From assembly GCA_964428805.1 (NCBI GenBank), contig CAYRZF010000018.1, positions 1 through 31,133 of the forward strand: a stretch of DNA of 31,133 nt. Direction: 5' to 3'. A program made the translations under genes and the position numbers. Positions 7,431 through 15,330 of this stretch are shown piece by piece. The notes beneath the pieces were generated by a model. It was not told where the DNA came from. It searched no databases and worked only from the letters and a program-made list of their open reading frames with translations. The DNA comes from CAYRZF01 sp964428805 (lineage in GTDB: Bacteria > Methylomirabilota > Methylomirabilia > Rokubacteriales > CSP1-6). The stretch's first letter is position 1; every line of letters starts with the position of its first letter.

Positions 7431-8223
7431 CCCTCTCGCGCTGGTCCTGGCCCTGGTACTCACCCTCGTGGCGGGGCCCGCGGGCGCGGGACTGGCCGAC
7501 CGGGTGGGTGCCACGTTTACCCGGATGGCCCAGGATTTCGTCGAGGCCTTCCCTCCGGTCGAAGGGATCGTGGTCTCCGTGGACGGCGATCTGATCTACC
7601 TGGACCTCACCGAGAAGCACGGGGTCCGGCCCGGTCAGGAACTTATCATCTTCCGGAAAGGAGAGGTGTTCCACCACCCCACCACGAACCAGCCGCTGGG
7701 ACGCCATGAGGAGTATCTGGGCTACGCTCAGGTGCGGCGAGCTTTCCCGCGGTACTCCGAGGCCCGCTATTTCCCGCTGGAGGACCAGCCCCGGGCCCGT
7801 CCCGAAGACGGAGTGCGGATCACCCGTGGGCGGATCAAGGTGGCCATCGCCCCTCTCCTGGACCTCACGCAATCCGAGGCTGACCTCCGGCGGGTGCCGT
7901 ACCTCATCGCCAGTGCCCTCGAGCGCAGCAAGCGCTTCCAGGTCGCGGACCCCCTGGCCGTCTCCACTCTCCTGGGCGCCAAGCGGAGCCGCGCTGTGGA
8001 CCTTTTGGTTGACCCGGCGAAGGCCGCGCGGCTTGGACGGAGCCTCGAGGTGACCGGGTGGATCGTGCCCGTGCTTCTGGACCGCCGGGGCGTGACCTAC
8101 CTGGACGCGACGTGGATTTCTGCGGTGAGCGGGACCGCACTGTTTTCGAAGCGGCAGCCCCTGAGTGGGCCGGGGCCCGCCGAAGAGCAGCGGTTTCCCT
8201 GGGAGCCGCGCGCCGAGGATTGA
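7402..8223 (+). CDS. Exported protein with FlgT-C-like and TolB-N/CsgG-like regions
   Basis: Protein of 273 residues beginning within the last codons of the mutase gene (29-bp overlap). The GTG at 7402 gives a clean signal peptide (PLALVLALVLTLVAGPAGA, cleavage after about residue 29); Shine-Dalgarno is weak, and GTG 7390 is an alternative. Residues 52-142 hold a beta-rich domain with LDLTEKHGVRPGQEL, HHPTTNQPLG and a closing ARPEDGVRI. It recurs in the proteins at 8272 and 17008 and recalls the C-terminal domain of flagellar assembly protein FlgT. Residues 145-245 (KVAIAPLLDL, RSKRFQVADP) recall the TolB-N/CsgG fold that assembles in the periplasm. No flagellar gene is nearby, so a flagellar role is not implied. 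Function unknown; probably periplasmic. Confidence 0.75.
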   Translation: MFTSRPSSFSPLALVLALVLTLVAGPAGAGLADRVGATFTRMAQDFVEAFPPVEGIVVSVDGDLIYLDLTEKHGVRPGQELIIFRKGEVFHHPTTNQPLGRHEEYLGYAQVRRAFPRYSEARYFPLEDQPRARPEDGVRITRGRIKVAIAPLLDLTQSEADLRRVPYLIASALERSKRFQVADPLAVSTLLGAKRSRAVDLLVDPAKAARLGRSLEVTGWIVPVLLDRRGVTYLDATWISAVSGTALFSKRQPLSGPGPAEEQRFPWEPRAED

Positions 8224-8271
8224 GCGGCGGATGGACGTTGACAGCGCTCCTCTGATATCCTGAGAGGTCTC

Positions 8272-8961
8272 ATGGCGATCGGCATTTGGCGAAAGGTCTC
8301 GCTTTTTCTCCTGGCCGTGGCGCTCGTGGCCTCCGGGTGCGTGAGCCTTCGGGAGGTCGTGGGCCTTCCGGCCGAGTCCACACCGACGGTGAACGCGCAG
8401 CGGGCCCAGCAGAAGTGGGTATTGATCAAGAACCCACGCTACGGCGATGTTTCCAGTGAACCCGAGTATATCTGGGTCGAGGAGGACCGGATTCCCACCA
8501 CCGTCAACACGGTCCTCTTCGGCAAAAAATCCGTCATCGCCCCGCCGGAGGTCGTGGCCAAGTACGGCCCGCCGCCGGGCGGCGGAAAGATCAGCCCGCT
8601 TCAAGATCCGTCCTACGTCCAGCCCGGACCCCGGGGGGCCGCCCGCGGGAAACCCAGGTCGACGGACGGCGCGTACGAATATGTGGAGCCGCCTCGGGGC
8701 TACGTCGTCTACGTGGATACGACGCGCATCGTGGTGGATCTCACCGCCAAGGACGGGATCCGGCCGGGGAGCATGGTGAGCCTTCGTCGGGACAAGGTCC
8801 CCATCGTCCACCCCGTGACCGGCGAGGTCCTGGGGGAGCTCGACGAGGAGGTGGCCAGCGCCAGGGTTATCGATGTCCGCGAGAAATTCTCCGTGGCTGA
8901 GATCGAAAACGTCTCGCCCGGCATGCAGATCAAGCTCAAAGATCGGGTCGTCCCCCGGTAG
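8272..8961 (+). CDS. Lipoprotein with C-terminal FlgT-C-like domain
   Basis: Protein of 229 residues. Positive N-terminus, hydrophobic stretch and lipobox VASGC (lipidated Cys23), so probably membrane-anchored through lipid. The middle (about 30-140) is Pro/Gly-rich with no recognised domain (EYIWVEEDRIPTTVNTV is notable). Residues 142-225 repeat the domain of the preceding protein: YVVYVD, VVDLTAKDGIRPGSMV, HPVTGEVLGELDEE, FSVAEI and VSPGMQIKL. ATG at 8272 with GAGAGG upstream. It follows the previous gene by 48 bp on the same strand and is probably part of the same envelope unit. The stop codon lies in the same frame as the next gene, 9 nt before its TTG. Confidence 0.78.
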   Translation: MAIGIWRKVSLFLLAVALVASGCVSLREVVGLPAESTPTVNAQRAQQKWVLIKNPRYGDVSSEPEYIWVEEDRIPTTVNTVLFGKKSVIAPPEVVAKYGPPPGGGKISPLQDPSYVQPGPRGAARGKPRSTDGAYEYVEPPRGYVVYVDTTRIVVDLTAKDGIRPGSMVSLRRDKVPIVHPVTGEVLGELDEEVASARVIDVREKFSVAEIENVSPGMQIKLKDRVVPR

Positions 8962-8970
8962 TTCTTTCCA

Positions 8971-9972
8971 TTGGGCCGCACCGCCACCCTGGAGACCCTG
9001 CTGAAGGAGCGCGTTGGCCAGCTCGTGGGCCCCGAGCTGCGCGCCATCGAGGAGGAGATTGCCCGCGCGCTCGATTCGCCCGTCGCGCTGATTCAGGAGA
9101 TGGGTGGCTATATCGCAGGCGCCGGCGGCAAGCGGCTCCGGCCGATCCTCCTGTTGCTGGCCGCTCGCGTGGCCGGCTACCGCGGGCCGCGCAGCATGCG
9201 GCTCGGCTGCGCGGTGGAACTCCTGCACACGGCCACCCTGATTCACGACGATGTGGTGGACCAGGCCTCGCTCCGCCGCGGTCGGCCGTCGGCCAACGCG
9301 CAGTGGGGCAACGACGCCTCCATCCTCGTCGGCGACTACCTCTACTCCAAGTCCTTCTCGATACTCGTGCGCGACAACGATCGCTCAATCATGGAAACCC
9401 TCGCGCGGGCGACCGTCTCGATGACCGAGGCGGAGGTCTTCCAGCTCGAGCTGAAGCGGAACGGCCGCGCGACCGAAGCCGACTACCTTCGCATCATCAC
9501 GCAGAAGACCGCCTCGTTCATCTCTGCCTGCTGCCGGATCGGCGCCCTCCTCGGGCAGGCCGACGCCGAGCGGGTCGAAGCCCTGACGCGGTACGGATTG
9601 GACGTGGGGGTGGCCTTCCAGATCAGCGATGACTCGCTCGATTTCGTGGCCGATCAGGCACGATTGGGTAAGGCCGTCGGCGCCGACCTCAGGGAGGGGA
9701 AGCGGACCCTGCCGCTCATCGCCACGCTGGAGCGGGCGAGTCCCGAGGATCGGGAGCGCATCCAATCCTTCCTGGCCTGTCGCGAGCTGAGCGATGGGGA
9801 GGTCGAGGAAATCCGCCGCCTGGTCGTGAAGCACGACGGGATCGAGTATGCCCTCAGCCGGGCCCGGAGCTATGCCCAGTCGGCCAAAGACGACCTGGCC
9901 CCGTTCCCGCCCTCGGAGGAACGCGAGACGTTGAGTCTGATCGCGGACTACGTCGTCGACCGCGACCGCTAA
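8971..9972 (+). CDS. Long-chain polyprenyl diphosphate synthase (IspB-like)
   Basis: Trans-prenyltransferase that extends farnesyl-type diphosphates into a long chain, probably for the quinone side chain. It has 333 residues. GGKRLRPILLLL, the first aspartate-rich motif LIHDDVVD, GDYLYSKSF, the second motif QISDDSLDF and GKRTLPLI are all present. Small residues (Ala-Thr) at positions -5 and -4 before the first Asp motif allow a long product, as in octaprenyl/solanesyl synthases. The start is TTG at 8971: the lipoprotein stop codon in the same frame, only 9 nt upstream, rules out an earlier start. No good Shine-Dalgarno is visible, so translation may depend on reinitiation after the lipoprotein gene. 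Confidence 0.9.
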   Translation: MGRTATLETLLKERVGQLVGPELRAIEEEIARALDSPVALIQEMGGYIAGAGGKRLRPILLLLAARVAGYRGPRSMRLGCAVELLHTATLIHDDVVDQASLRRGRPSANAQWGNDASILVGDYLYSKSFSILVRDNDRSIMETLARATVSMTEAEVFQLELKRNGRATEADYLRIITQKTASFISACCRIGALLGQADAERVEALTRYGLDVGVAFQISDDSLDFVADQARLGKAVGADLREGKRTLPLIATLERASPEDRERIQSFLACRELSDGEVEEIRRLVVKHDGIEYALSRARSYAQSAKDDLAPFPPSEERETLSLIADYVVDRDR

Positions 9973-10036
9973 CACCGTGTCGATAATCTTCGCATCCCGG
10001 CGTTCTCGGTCGTCTCCGATCCGTTCCTCTTCGGGC

Positions 10037-10064
10037 ACCACGTCCGGCCAAAGGCCGGCGTGGT
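10037..10064. other. Strong hairpin in the gap after the polyprenyl synthase gene
   Basis: ACCACG-T-CCGGCC (10037-10049), loop AAA, GGCCGG-CGTGGT (10053-10064). This is 12 paired bases with a single bulged T. It is followed by CGTTACG, with no run of T, so it is only a weak terminator candidate between 9972 and the SAM-enzyme gene. The rest of the 166-bp gap carries no recognised gene. Confidence 0.6.
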
Positions 10065-10112
10065 CGTTACGCTCCGGTCGGCTCCTCCCTCGGGCCTTGG
10101 GCTGCTCGGTTC

Positions 10113-10145
10113 TCGGCACGGCATGAGGACTTAGTGCCGTGCCGA
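10113..10145 (+). promoter_or_regulatory. Hairpin enclosing the start codon of the SAM hydrolase gene
   Basis: TCGGCACGGCA (10113-10123) and TGCCGTGCCGA (10135-10145) are a perfect 11-bp inverted repeat with an 11-nt loop. The GTG start (10139-10141) is paired in the 3' arm, and the only Shine-Dalgarno-like sequence, GAGGA (10125-10129), is in the loop. In RNA this would hide the start codon; in DNA it could be a dimeric repressor site. Confidence 0.75.
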
Positions 10146-10921
10146 TCATCACGCTGACGACGGACTTCGGGACGCGGGACCCGTTCGTCGGCGTGATGAA
10201 AGGGGTGATTCTCGGCCTTGCGCCCGGTGTCCGTCTGGTGGATCTGACCCACGAGATCTCCGCCCACGACGTCCTGCAGGGAGCCCTGGCGCTGGAGGCC
10301 GCGGTTCCGTTTTTCCCGGCTGGGACCATTCACCTGGCGGTGGTGGACCCGGGCGTGGGGAGCGCGCGGCGTCCCCTCGCCGTCGCCGCGGCCGGCCAGC
10401 ACTTCGTCGGCCCGGACAACGGCCTCTTCAGCTTTATTTTCCGCGCGGGGGGCTGGAGCGCCGTCCGCCTGGAGGCCGCCGCCTATCGCCTTCCCACGGT
10501 GAGCCAGACGTTTCACGGCCGCGATATCTTCGCCCCCGCAGCGGCACACTTGGCACTCGGGATTCCCCTCAACCGGTTCGGTCCCCCCGTAAGGGACCCG
10601 GTCACGATCCCCTGGCCCACCGCGTACCGGCAGGGGGACCGACTGATCGGTGAGGTCATTCACGCCGACAGGTTCGGGAACCTGGTGACCTCCGTGCGGG
10701 CGCTGGACCTCGAAGCCCTGGGGCCGACTTCCTCGCTGGTCGTGGAGGTGGAGGAGAAGGAGGTGGGGAGAATCGTCGGCTGCTACGCCGACCTGCTTCC
10801 GGGGGGCGCGGGGGCGGTCATCGGCTCGAGCGGCCGGCTAGAAATTTCGGTGCGGGAAGGGAGTGCGGGGGCAGCGACCGGGGCCCGGCGGGGCACCAAG
10901 GTCCGTGTCCGAAAGCAATAA
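10139..10921 (+). CDS. SAM hydroxide adenosyltransferase (DUF62 family)
   Basis: Member of the family that cleaves S-adenosylmethionine with water/hydroxide into adenosine and methionine, related to fluorinase and chlorinase. It has 260 residues. Family signatures are the N-terminal ITLTTDFGTRDPFVGVMKG, DLTHEISAHDV, the VVDPGVGSARRPLAV block holding the expected catalytic Asp and Arg, VGPDNGLFSF, and TFHGRDIFAPAAAHLA with the catalytic His. A small C-terminal barrel begins near GEVIHADRFGNLVTS. No halogenase-specific context is visible, so hydrolysis is the likely activity. The GTG start fits the conserved family N-terminus and lies within an 11-bp hairpin stem. Physiological role is poorly known; it may limit SAM. 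Confidence 0.9.
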   Translation: MPIITLTTDFGTRDPFVGVMKGVILGLAPGVRLVDLTHEISAHDVLQGALALEAAVPFFPAGTIHLAVVDPGVGSARRPLAVAAAGQHFVGPDNGLFSFIFRAGGWSAVRLEAAAYRLPTVSQTFHGRDIFAPAAAHLALGIPLNRFGPPVRDPVTIPWPTAYRQGDRLIGEVIHADRFGNLVTSVRALDLEALGPTSSLVVEVEEKEVGRIVGCYADLLPGGAGAVIGSSGRLEISVREGSAGAATGARRGTKVRVRKQ

Positions 10922-10930
10922 AAGTTGGGG

Positions 10931-11206
10931 CTACGGCGTGGAGGGGCTAGACTCAGTCGAAGAGGGCGCGGAAGAGCTGGAAGGGGACGAGGAGGGTTTC
11001 TCCTCCTTCAGCCCCTTCTTTCGAGACTCGGATGGGTAATCATTGACGTAGAATCCCGAGCCCTTCAGGATGAACGCGGCAGGGGCCAGGATGCGGCGGA
11101 CGCTGCCCCCGCAGTCGAGGCAGCGCTCGAGGGGCGGTTCCGAGATTCGCTGTCGGACCTCGAAGCGCCGCATGCATCCAGCACATTCATACTCGTAAGT
11201 CGGCAC
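10931..11206 (-). CDS. FmdB-family zinc ribbon protein
   Basis: Protein of 91 residues. The N-terminal 45 residues are the FmdB-type zinc ribbon: PTYEYECAGC, then RFEVRQRISEPPLERCLDCGG. Two CxxC pairs would bind one zinc. VRRIL, then ILKGSGFYVNDYPS, is the common family ending, followed by a low-complexity Ser/Pro/Glu/Lys tail. The GTG at 11206 is chosen because it puts PTYEYEC at the N-terminus as in relatives. Originally described as a putative regulator, but the function is unsettled. It ends 9 bp from the convergent SAM-enzyme gene and starts 14 bp from the divergent TPR lipoprotein gene, leaving almost no room for separate signals. Confidence 0.85.
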   Translation of the reverse strand: MPTYEYECAGCMRRFEVRQRISEPPLERCLDCGGSVRRILAPAAFILKGSGFYVNDYPSESRKKGLKEEKPSSSPSSSSAPSSTESSPSTP

Positions 11207-11220
11207 GGAGCAAAGGATAC

Positions 11221-11904
11221 ATGACGCGTTTCCGGGTGTCAAGGTTTTGGGGACTGACAGGAGCGGTTATCTGGCTGGTGGCGGTGCTCCTCGCGGGCTG
11301 CGCGACCGGAAAGGCCCAGGTCAAGCGGCTCCAGGCCCGCGCGGCGTACGAGCGGGGGCTCAAGGATCTCGAGGAGGGGCGGACGGCGCTGGGTCTCTCC
11401 GCGCTCCAAGAGGCGGTGGCGCTCGAGCCTGGTGTGGCGCTTTATCACAACGCCCTTGGCGTCGTGTACCTCAACCTCAAGCGCCAGCCCGAGGCGTTGG
11501 ACGCCCTCAAGCGGGCCGTGGACCTGGATGAGACCTACGGGGAGGCCCTGCAAAACCTTGGAGTGGCCTACGCTGAAGGGGGGAAGTGGGAGGAGGCGGT
11601 TCGGACTTACAAAAAGGCTCTGGCCCTCCCCGCCTATGGCAACGCCGACGGAACCTACCACAACCTGGGTTGGGCTTACTACAACCTCAATCGCCTCCAG
11701 GAGGCGGAGGAAACCTTCGGGCTCGTTCTCAAGCTCCAGCCGAATATGGCCTCCGCCCATTACCTGTTAGGGCTTGTCTTGTTAAAAGCGGCGCGGCGGG
11801 ACGAGGCGAAGGCGGAATTCCGCCGGGCCCGGGAGCTGGCGCCGGACACCCCGTTCGGGCTGGCCGCCCAGCAGCACCTGAAGGCCCTCGGGGAAGGCGG
11901 GTAG
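11221..11904 (+). CDS. TPR-repeat lipoprotein
   Basis: Protein of 227 residues. Signal sequence with a lipobox (LVAVLLAGC, lipidated Cys29), so an inner- or outer-membrane lipoprotein. Five or so tetratricopeptide repeats follow: LGLSALQEAVALEPG, YHNALGVVYLNLKRQPEAL, ALQNLGVAYAEGGKWEEAV, YHNLGWAYYNLNRLQEAE and AHYLLGLVLLKAARRDEAK. The layout recalls the PilF/PilW pilotin and other TPR scaffold lipoproteins, but no pilus genes are present, so no function is assigned. ATG at 11221 with AAAGGA 4-5 nt upstream. The stop is only 3 nt from the convergent bioD stop, with no terminator between them. Confidence 0.85.
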   Translation: MTRFRVSRFWGLTGAVIWLVAVLLAGCATGKAQVKRLQARAAYERGLKDLEEGRTALGLSALQEAVALEPGVALYHNALGVVYLNLKRQPEALDALKRAVDLDETYGEALQNLGVAYAEGGKWEEAVRTYKKALALPAYGNADGTYHNLGWAYYNLNRLQEAEETFGLVLKLQPNMASAHYLLGLVLLKAARRDEAKAEFRRARELAPDTPFGLAAQQHLKALGEGG

Positions 11905-11907
11905 CCT

Positions 11908-12615
11908 TTACTCCAGGAGTCTGCCGAGATCAACTTCCCGTTTCATCAGAGTGATGAGCGCCTCTCTGTCGTGCCCGTTCTCCCCGCCGAGAGGGGAAAA
12001 AGGCAGAGACCCCAGGCAGGGGATGTCCGTGGCCCGGGCAAGCGCATGGCGGTTCGTCCGAGCGGCAAGGTCCGGCGTCGGAGTCAGATGATTCAGCACA
12101 TACCCTCGAACCGAGAGTGCCATGGACCTGGCGCAGCAGAGTGTCAGCAGGGTATGGTTGATCGCTCCGAGCTTTGAGCCCACCACCACCAGGAGCGGGA
12201 TGCCCAGGTCGCGGGAGAGATCGGCAAACGTGTAGCCCTCGGCCAGAGGGACCAGAAGACCTCCCGCGCCTTCCACCAGAGTGATATCGTGCTGAGCCGC
12301 AATCTGTTCATAGCAGGCGAGGATTCGTTCCCTCTCGATCCTCACTCCGGTCATCTCTCCCGCCACCTGAGGAGCCAGGGGAGGGGCAAAGCGATAGGGA
12401 CAGAGGAGATCCAGGGGCAGCGTGGAGCCGGAAAACCGGCGCAGGCGCGCAGCATCCTCCGGGTAGAGCTGACCGTCCTTGAGCTCGCATCCCGTCTCCA
12501 CCGGCTTCATCACGCCGACCTTTTTCCCGTTGGCGGCCAGGAGGGCGGCAAGCCCACAGGCCACGAACGTCTTCCCCACGCCGGTGTCGGTCCCGGTGAC
12601 GAATAGACCGGTCAT
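11908..12615 (-). CDS. bioD: Dethiobiotin synthetase
   Basis: ATP-dependent carboxylase closing the ureido ring of 7,8-diaminopelargonate to give dethiobiotin. It has 235 residues. Seen are the P-loop FVTGTDTGVGKT at the N-terminus, VGVMKPVETGC with the substrate-binding Lys, the VEGAGGLLVPL loop, and LGAINHTLLTL, all BioD signatures. The ATG at 12615 overlaps the bioA stop (ATGA), showing translational coupling. Last gene of bioF-bioA-bioD. Its tail is 3 nt from the convergent TPR gene. The bioB and bioC/bioH functions are not in this window. Confidence 0.93.
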   Translation of the reverse strand: MTGLFVTGTDTGVGKTFVACGLAALLAANGKKVGVMKPVETGCELKDGQLYPEDAARLRRFSGSTLPLDLLCPYRFAPPLAPQVAGEMTGVRIERERILACYEQIAAQHDITLVEGAGGLLVPLAEGYTFADLSRDLGIPLLVVVGSKLGAINHTLLTLCCARSMALSVRGYVLNHLTPTPDLAARTNRHALARATDIPCLGSLPFSPLGGENGHDREALITLMKREVDLGRLLE

Positions 12616-13991
12616 GCCGCCTCCGTTACAGCTCGAATAGACTCTCGCGTCACCTCGAGGAGAACGCCGAGCTCCTCTTGGGAGATGCTCAACGGCGGCA
12701 TCAGCACGATCACGTTTCCCAGAGGGCGGAGGATCACCCCTCGGGCCCGGGCCTCCTGGATGACCCGCGTGCCAACCTTTTCGCCGGGGCCATAGGGGAT
12801 CTTTTGCGCCTTGTCTCGCATCAGCTCGATGCCCACCATGAAGCCCCACTGGCGGATGTCCGCCACGTGGGCCAGTGGGGCGAAATCGGCCTTTAGCCGT
12901 TCGCTCAGGAAGGCAATCTTTGGACCCACGTGTTCCAGGACCTTGTCGTTTTCGAAGATCTCGAGACTCGCCAGAGCGGCAGCGCAGGCGAGCGGGTTTC
13001 CGGTGTAGGTGTGACCGTGAAAGAAGGTTTTAAACTCGTGGTGCTCGCCCAGGAAGGCGGAAAAGATCTCCTCTGTTGTCAGGGTCGCCGCGAGGGGCAG
13101 ATACCCGCCGCTCAGCCCTTTGGCCAGGCAGAAGATGTCGGGGCCGATCCGTTCGTGCTCACAGGCGAACATCTTGCCGGTGCGGCCAAAACCGGTGGCG
13201 ACCTCATCACAGATGAACACGATGTCGTTCTCTTGCGCAATCTGTCTGAGGGCGCGCACGTAACCGGAGGGTTGCGCCCACATGCCTGCGGCCCCCTGCA
13301 TGAGGGGCTCGATGATGAGGGCGGCGATCTCGTGGCGGTGGTCGCGGAGGACGTTTTGGGCCTCGGTCACCGCTTTGGCCAGGGCGTCTTGTTCTGACAT
13401 CCCCTGATGAAAACGGTAGAGATGGGGAGGGGGAAGACGAAAGCATTCAAAGAGGAGGGGACGATAGAAGCGGTGGAAGAGGTCCGAGTAGCCAACGCTG
13501 ACCGCTCCCAGGGTGTCTCCGTGGTAGGCCTCCGCCAACGAGGCGAACTTGGTTTTGTGCGGCTTCCCTCTGAGCTGCCAGTATTGAACAGCCATTTTGA
13601 GACCGACCTCTACGGCCGTTGCGCCGGAGTCCGAGTAAAAGACTCGGGTGAGCCCGGCGGGGGCGATCTCGGTCAATTTTTTTGCCAGCAGAATCGAAGG
13701 AACGTTGGCCAGGCCTAACAGGGTGGAGTGGGCAACCTGTCGAAGCTGCTCGGCGATGGCGGAGTTGATCTCCGGACGGTTGTGACCGTGCACGTTGCAC
13801 CAAAGCGAAGAGACCCCGTCGAGGTACCTTCGACCCTGAAGATCAATCAGGTAGTGTCCCTCTCCGCGGACAACGATGAGGGGATCTTCGCCGAGCCACT
13901 GCCGCATCTGGGTAAAGGGGTGCCAGAGGTGGCTGTGATCCCAGTTCCTGAGCTCGGCATAGGAATAACGCCTCTCCGCTCTTTCCTCCAC
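12612..13991 (-). CDS. bioA: Adenosylmethionine-8-amino-7-oxononanoate aminotransferase
   Basis: PLP enzyme converting 8-amino-7-oxononanoate to 7,8-diaminopelargonate, normally with SAM as amino donor. It has 459 residues. N-terminal HLWHPFTQMRQW is typical of BioA, followed by VSSLWCNVHGHN, YSDSGATAVEVGLKMA, AYHGDTLGAVSVG, the cofactor Asp in ICDEVATGFGRTG, and the PLP-binding Lys in CLAKGLSGGYLPLAAT. GTG start at 13991 directly follows the bioF stop with no gap; AGAGGTGG inside the end of bioF serves as ribosome site. The stop overlaps the bioD start. A SAM-cleaving enzyme gene lies about 2 kb away, but the link is not obvious. Confidence 0.94.
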   Translation of the reverse strand: MEERAERRYSYAELRNWDHSHLWHPFTQMRQWLGEDPLIVVRGEGHYLIDLQGRRYLDGVSSLWCNVHGHNRPEINSAIAEQLRQVAHSTLLGLANVPSILLAKKLTEIAPAGLTRVFYSDSGATAVEVGLKMAVQYWQLRGKPHKTKFASLAEAYHGDTLGAVSVGYSDLFHRFYRPLLFECFRLPPPHLYRFHQGMSEQDALAKAVTEAQNVLRDHRHEIAALIIEPLMQGAAGMWAQPSGYVRALRQIAQENDIVFICDEVATGFGRTGKMFACEHERIGPDIFCLAKGLSGGYLPLAATLTTEEIFSAFLGEHHEFKTFFHGHTYTGNPLACAAALASLEIFENDKVLEHVGPKIAFLSERLKADFAPLAHVADIRQWGFMVGIELMRDKAQKIPYGPGEKVGTRVIQEARARGVILRPLGNVIVLMPPLSISQEELGVLLEVTRESIRAVTEAA

Positions 13992-15164
13992 TTACAAGAC
14001 CCCCACCTCTTTTCCTGCTTCGGCAAAGGCACGAAGCGCCCGTTCGAGCTCCTCGTCGGTGTGCGTGGCCGTCGGCGTGACGCGAAGGCGGGCGGTTCCC
14101 TCCGGGACCGTGGGCGGCCGGATCCCGTGGGCGAACACGCCGTGCTTGAGGAGGGCGGCGCAAAGCGCCATGGTTTTCTCTTCGTCTCCGATGAGCACAG
14201 GCAGAATGGGGGACTCGCTTTCCCCCAGGCGGTAGCCAAGCCCGGAAAGTCCTTGCCTCAAGAAGGCCGCATTGTTCCAGAGCCGCCGTCGCCGTTCCGG
14301 CTCGTTTTTGACGATGTGGAGAGCGGCCAGGGCCGCCGCCAGAAGCGGTGGAGGCAGCGCCGTGCTGTAGATGAAACTGCGCGCCCGGTTAATGAGCCAA
14401 TCGATCAGCACCCGGCTCCCGGCCACATAGGCGCCAAAGCTTCCCAGGGCCTTTCCCAGAGTCCCCATCTGGATCTCGATGCGTCCCTGGAGGCCCGTCT
14501 CCTCAACGACACCGGCACCGTTCGGACCAAATACACCAGTGGCATGAGCTTCGTCCACCATCACCCAGGCCCGGTACCTCCTCGCCAGGGCGGCGATCTC
14601 TGGGAGCCGGGCGACATCGCCGTCCATGCTAAAGACCGAGTCTGTCACGATGAGCCGCTGCCCCGGCGTGGGTGCGGAAGCCAGAAGCTCCTCCAGGTGC
14701 CCCGTGTCCCTGTGGCGAAAGACCTGCGTGTCGGCGCGCGCGAGGCGACAGCCATCGATGATGCTGGCGTGGTTGAGTTCGTCGCTAAAGATGATGTCCC
14801 CCGGTCCCATGAGGGCCGGTATGACTCCCGTGTTGGCGTGATAGCCGGAGCCAAAGACCAGCGCGGCCTCGGTGCCTTCGAACTCGGCCAGCTTCGCCTC
14901 AAGCCGGGCATGGAGTTCCATGGTGCCCGAAATCAGCCGCGAGGCCCCGGCCCCACACCCATAGGACTCGAGCGCCTCGGCCGCCGCGCGCTTCACCTCG
15001 GGGTGATTCGCGAGGTCAAGGTAGTTGTTGGATGAAAGCAGCACGACCTCTTTGCCTTCCATGGTGACGACGGTCGTCTGGCGCCCGGAAATGAGACGGA
15101 GGTAGCGGTAAAGGCCGCGCCGCTTGAGTTCTCCTAGCCTGTCCTGTAGCACGTGGTCAAGCAC
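13992..15164 (-). CDS. bioF: 8-amino-7-oxononanoate synthase
   Basis: PLP-dependent alpha-oxoamine synthase condensing pimeloyl-ACP/CoA with alanine, the first step of biotin ring assembly. It has 390 residues, the normal length. Motifs are LLSSNNYLDLANHPEV, GAGASRLISGTMELH, FGSGYHANTGVIPAL, DELNHASIIDG, VMVDEAHATGVFGPNG, and the PLP Lys in MGTLGKALGSFGAYVAG. Close relatives (2-amino-3-ketobutyrate CoA ligase, serine palmitoyltransferase) share these, but the bioA-bioD linkage settles the role. GTG start at 15164 with AGGGGG about 5 nt upstream. First gene of the operon; candidate promoter at 15224-15252. I found no BirA-type operator upstream. Confidence 0.93.
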   Translation of the reverse strand: MLDHVLQDRLGELKRRGLYRYLRLISGRQTTVVTMEGKEVVLLSSNNYLDLANHPEVKRAAAEALESYGCGAGASRLISGTMELHARLEAKLAEFEGTEAALVFGSGYHANTGVIPALMGPGDIIFSDELNHASIIDGCRLARADTQVFRHRDTGHLEELLASAPTPGQRLIVTDSVFSMDGDVARLPEIAALARRYRAWVMVDEAHATGVFGPNGAGVVEETGLQGRIEIQMGTLGKALGSFGAYVAGSRVLIDWLINRARSFIYSTALPPPLLAAALAALHIVKNEPERRRRLWNNAAFLRQGLSGLGYRLGESESPILPVLIGDEEKTMALCAALLKHGVFAHGIRPPTVPEGTARLRVTPTATHTDEELERALRAFAEAGKEVGVL

Positions 15165-15223
15165 GTTTCCCCCTGTATTCAGCAGGATAGGAACATATCG
15201 GAGTCTGGGCGGATGTGTAGTGG

Positions 15224-15252
15224 TGGTAACAGAGTCGAAGGCCCAGCGTCAA
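15224..15252 (-). promoter_or_regulatory. Candidate promoter for bioFAD
   Basis: On the minus strand, TTGACG (15252-15247), an exact 17-bp spacer and TTACCA (15229-15224). Predicted start is near 15217, about 50 nt before bioF. The -10 match is weak, so this is tentative. Confidence 0.4.
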
Positions 15253-15330
15253 GGGCCCAACCCGCCTGTGGCAGGCGTTGCCAGGCCGAGGGTCTACCTA
15301 GGCCCTGTCCACGACGGGCCAGGCAGGTGC

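Noticed and set aside
8238..8261. TTGACA followed by TATCCT before the lipoprotein gene at 8272
   Set aside because: The spacer is only 12 bp, too short for a sigma-70 promoter. No alternative -10 lies at 16-18 bp.
7348..9246. 632-residue minus-strand open frame opposite the FlgT-C-like genes
   Set aside because: The sense strand has coherent signal peptides, a lipobox and a shared domain. The antisense translation is low-complexity and matches no family I recognise.
10113..10145. SAM riboswitch before the SAM hydrolase gene
   Set aside because: Only a single hairpin is present. There is no multi-helix junction, pseudoknot or conserved SAM-I/II/III core, so it is reported as a start-codon hairpin only.
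15165..15260. BirA operator upstream of bioF
   Set aside because: I searched for paired TTGTAAACC/GGTTTACAA-like arms and found none.
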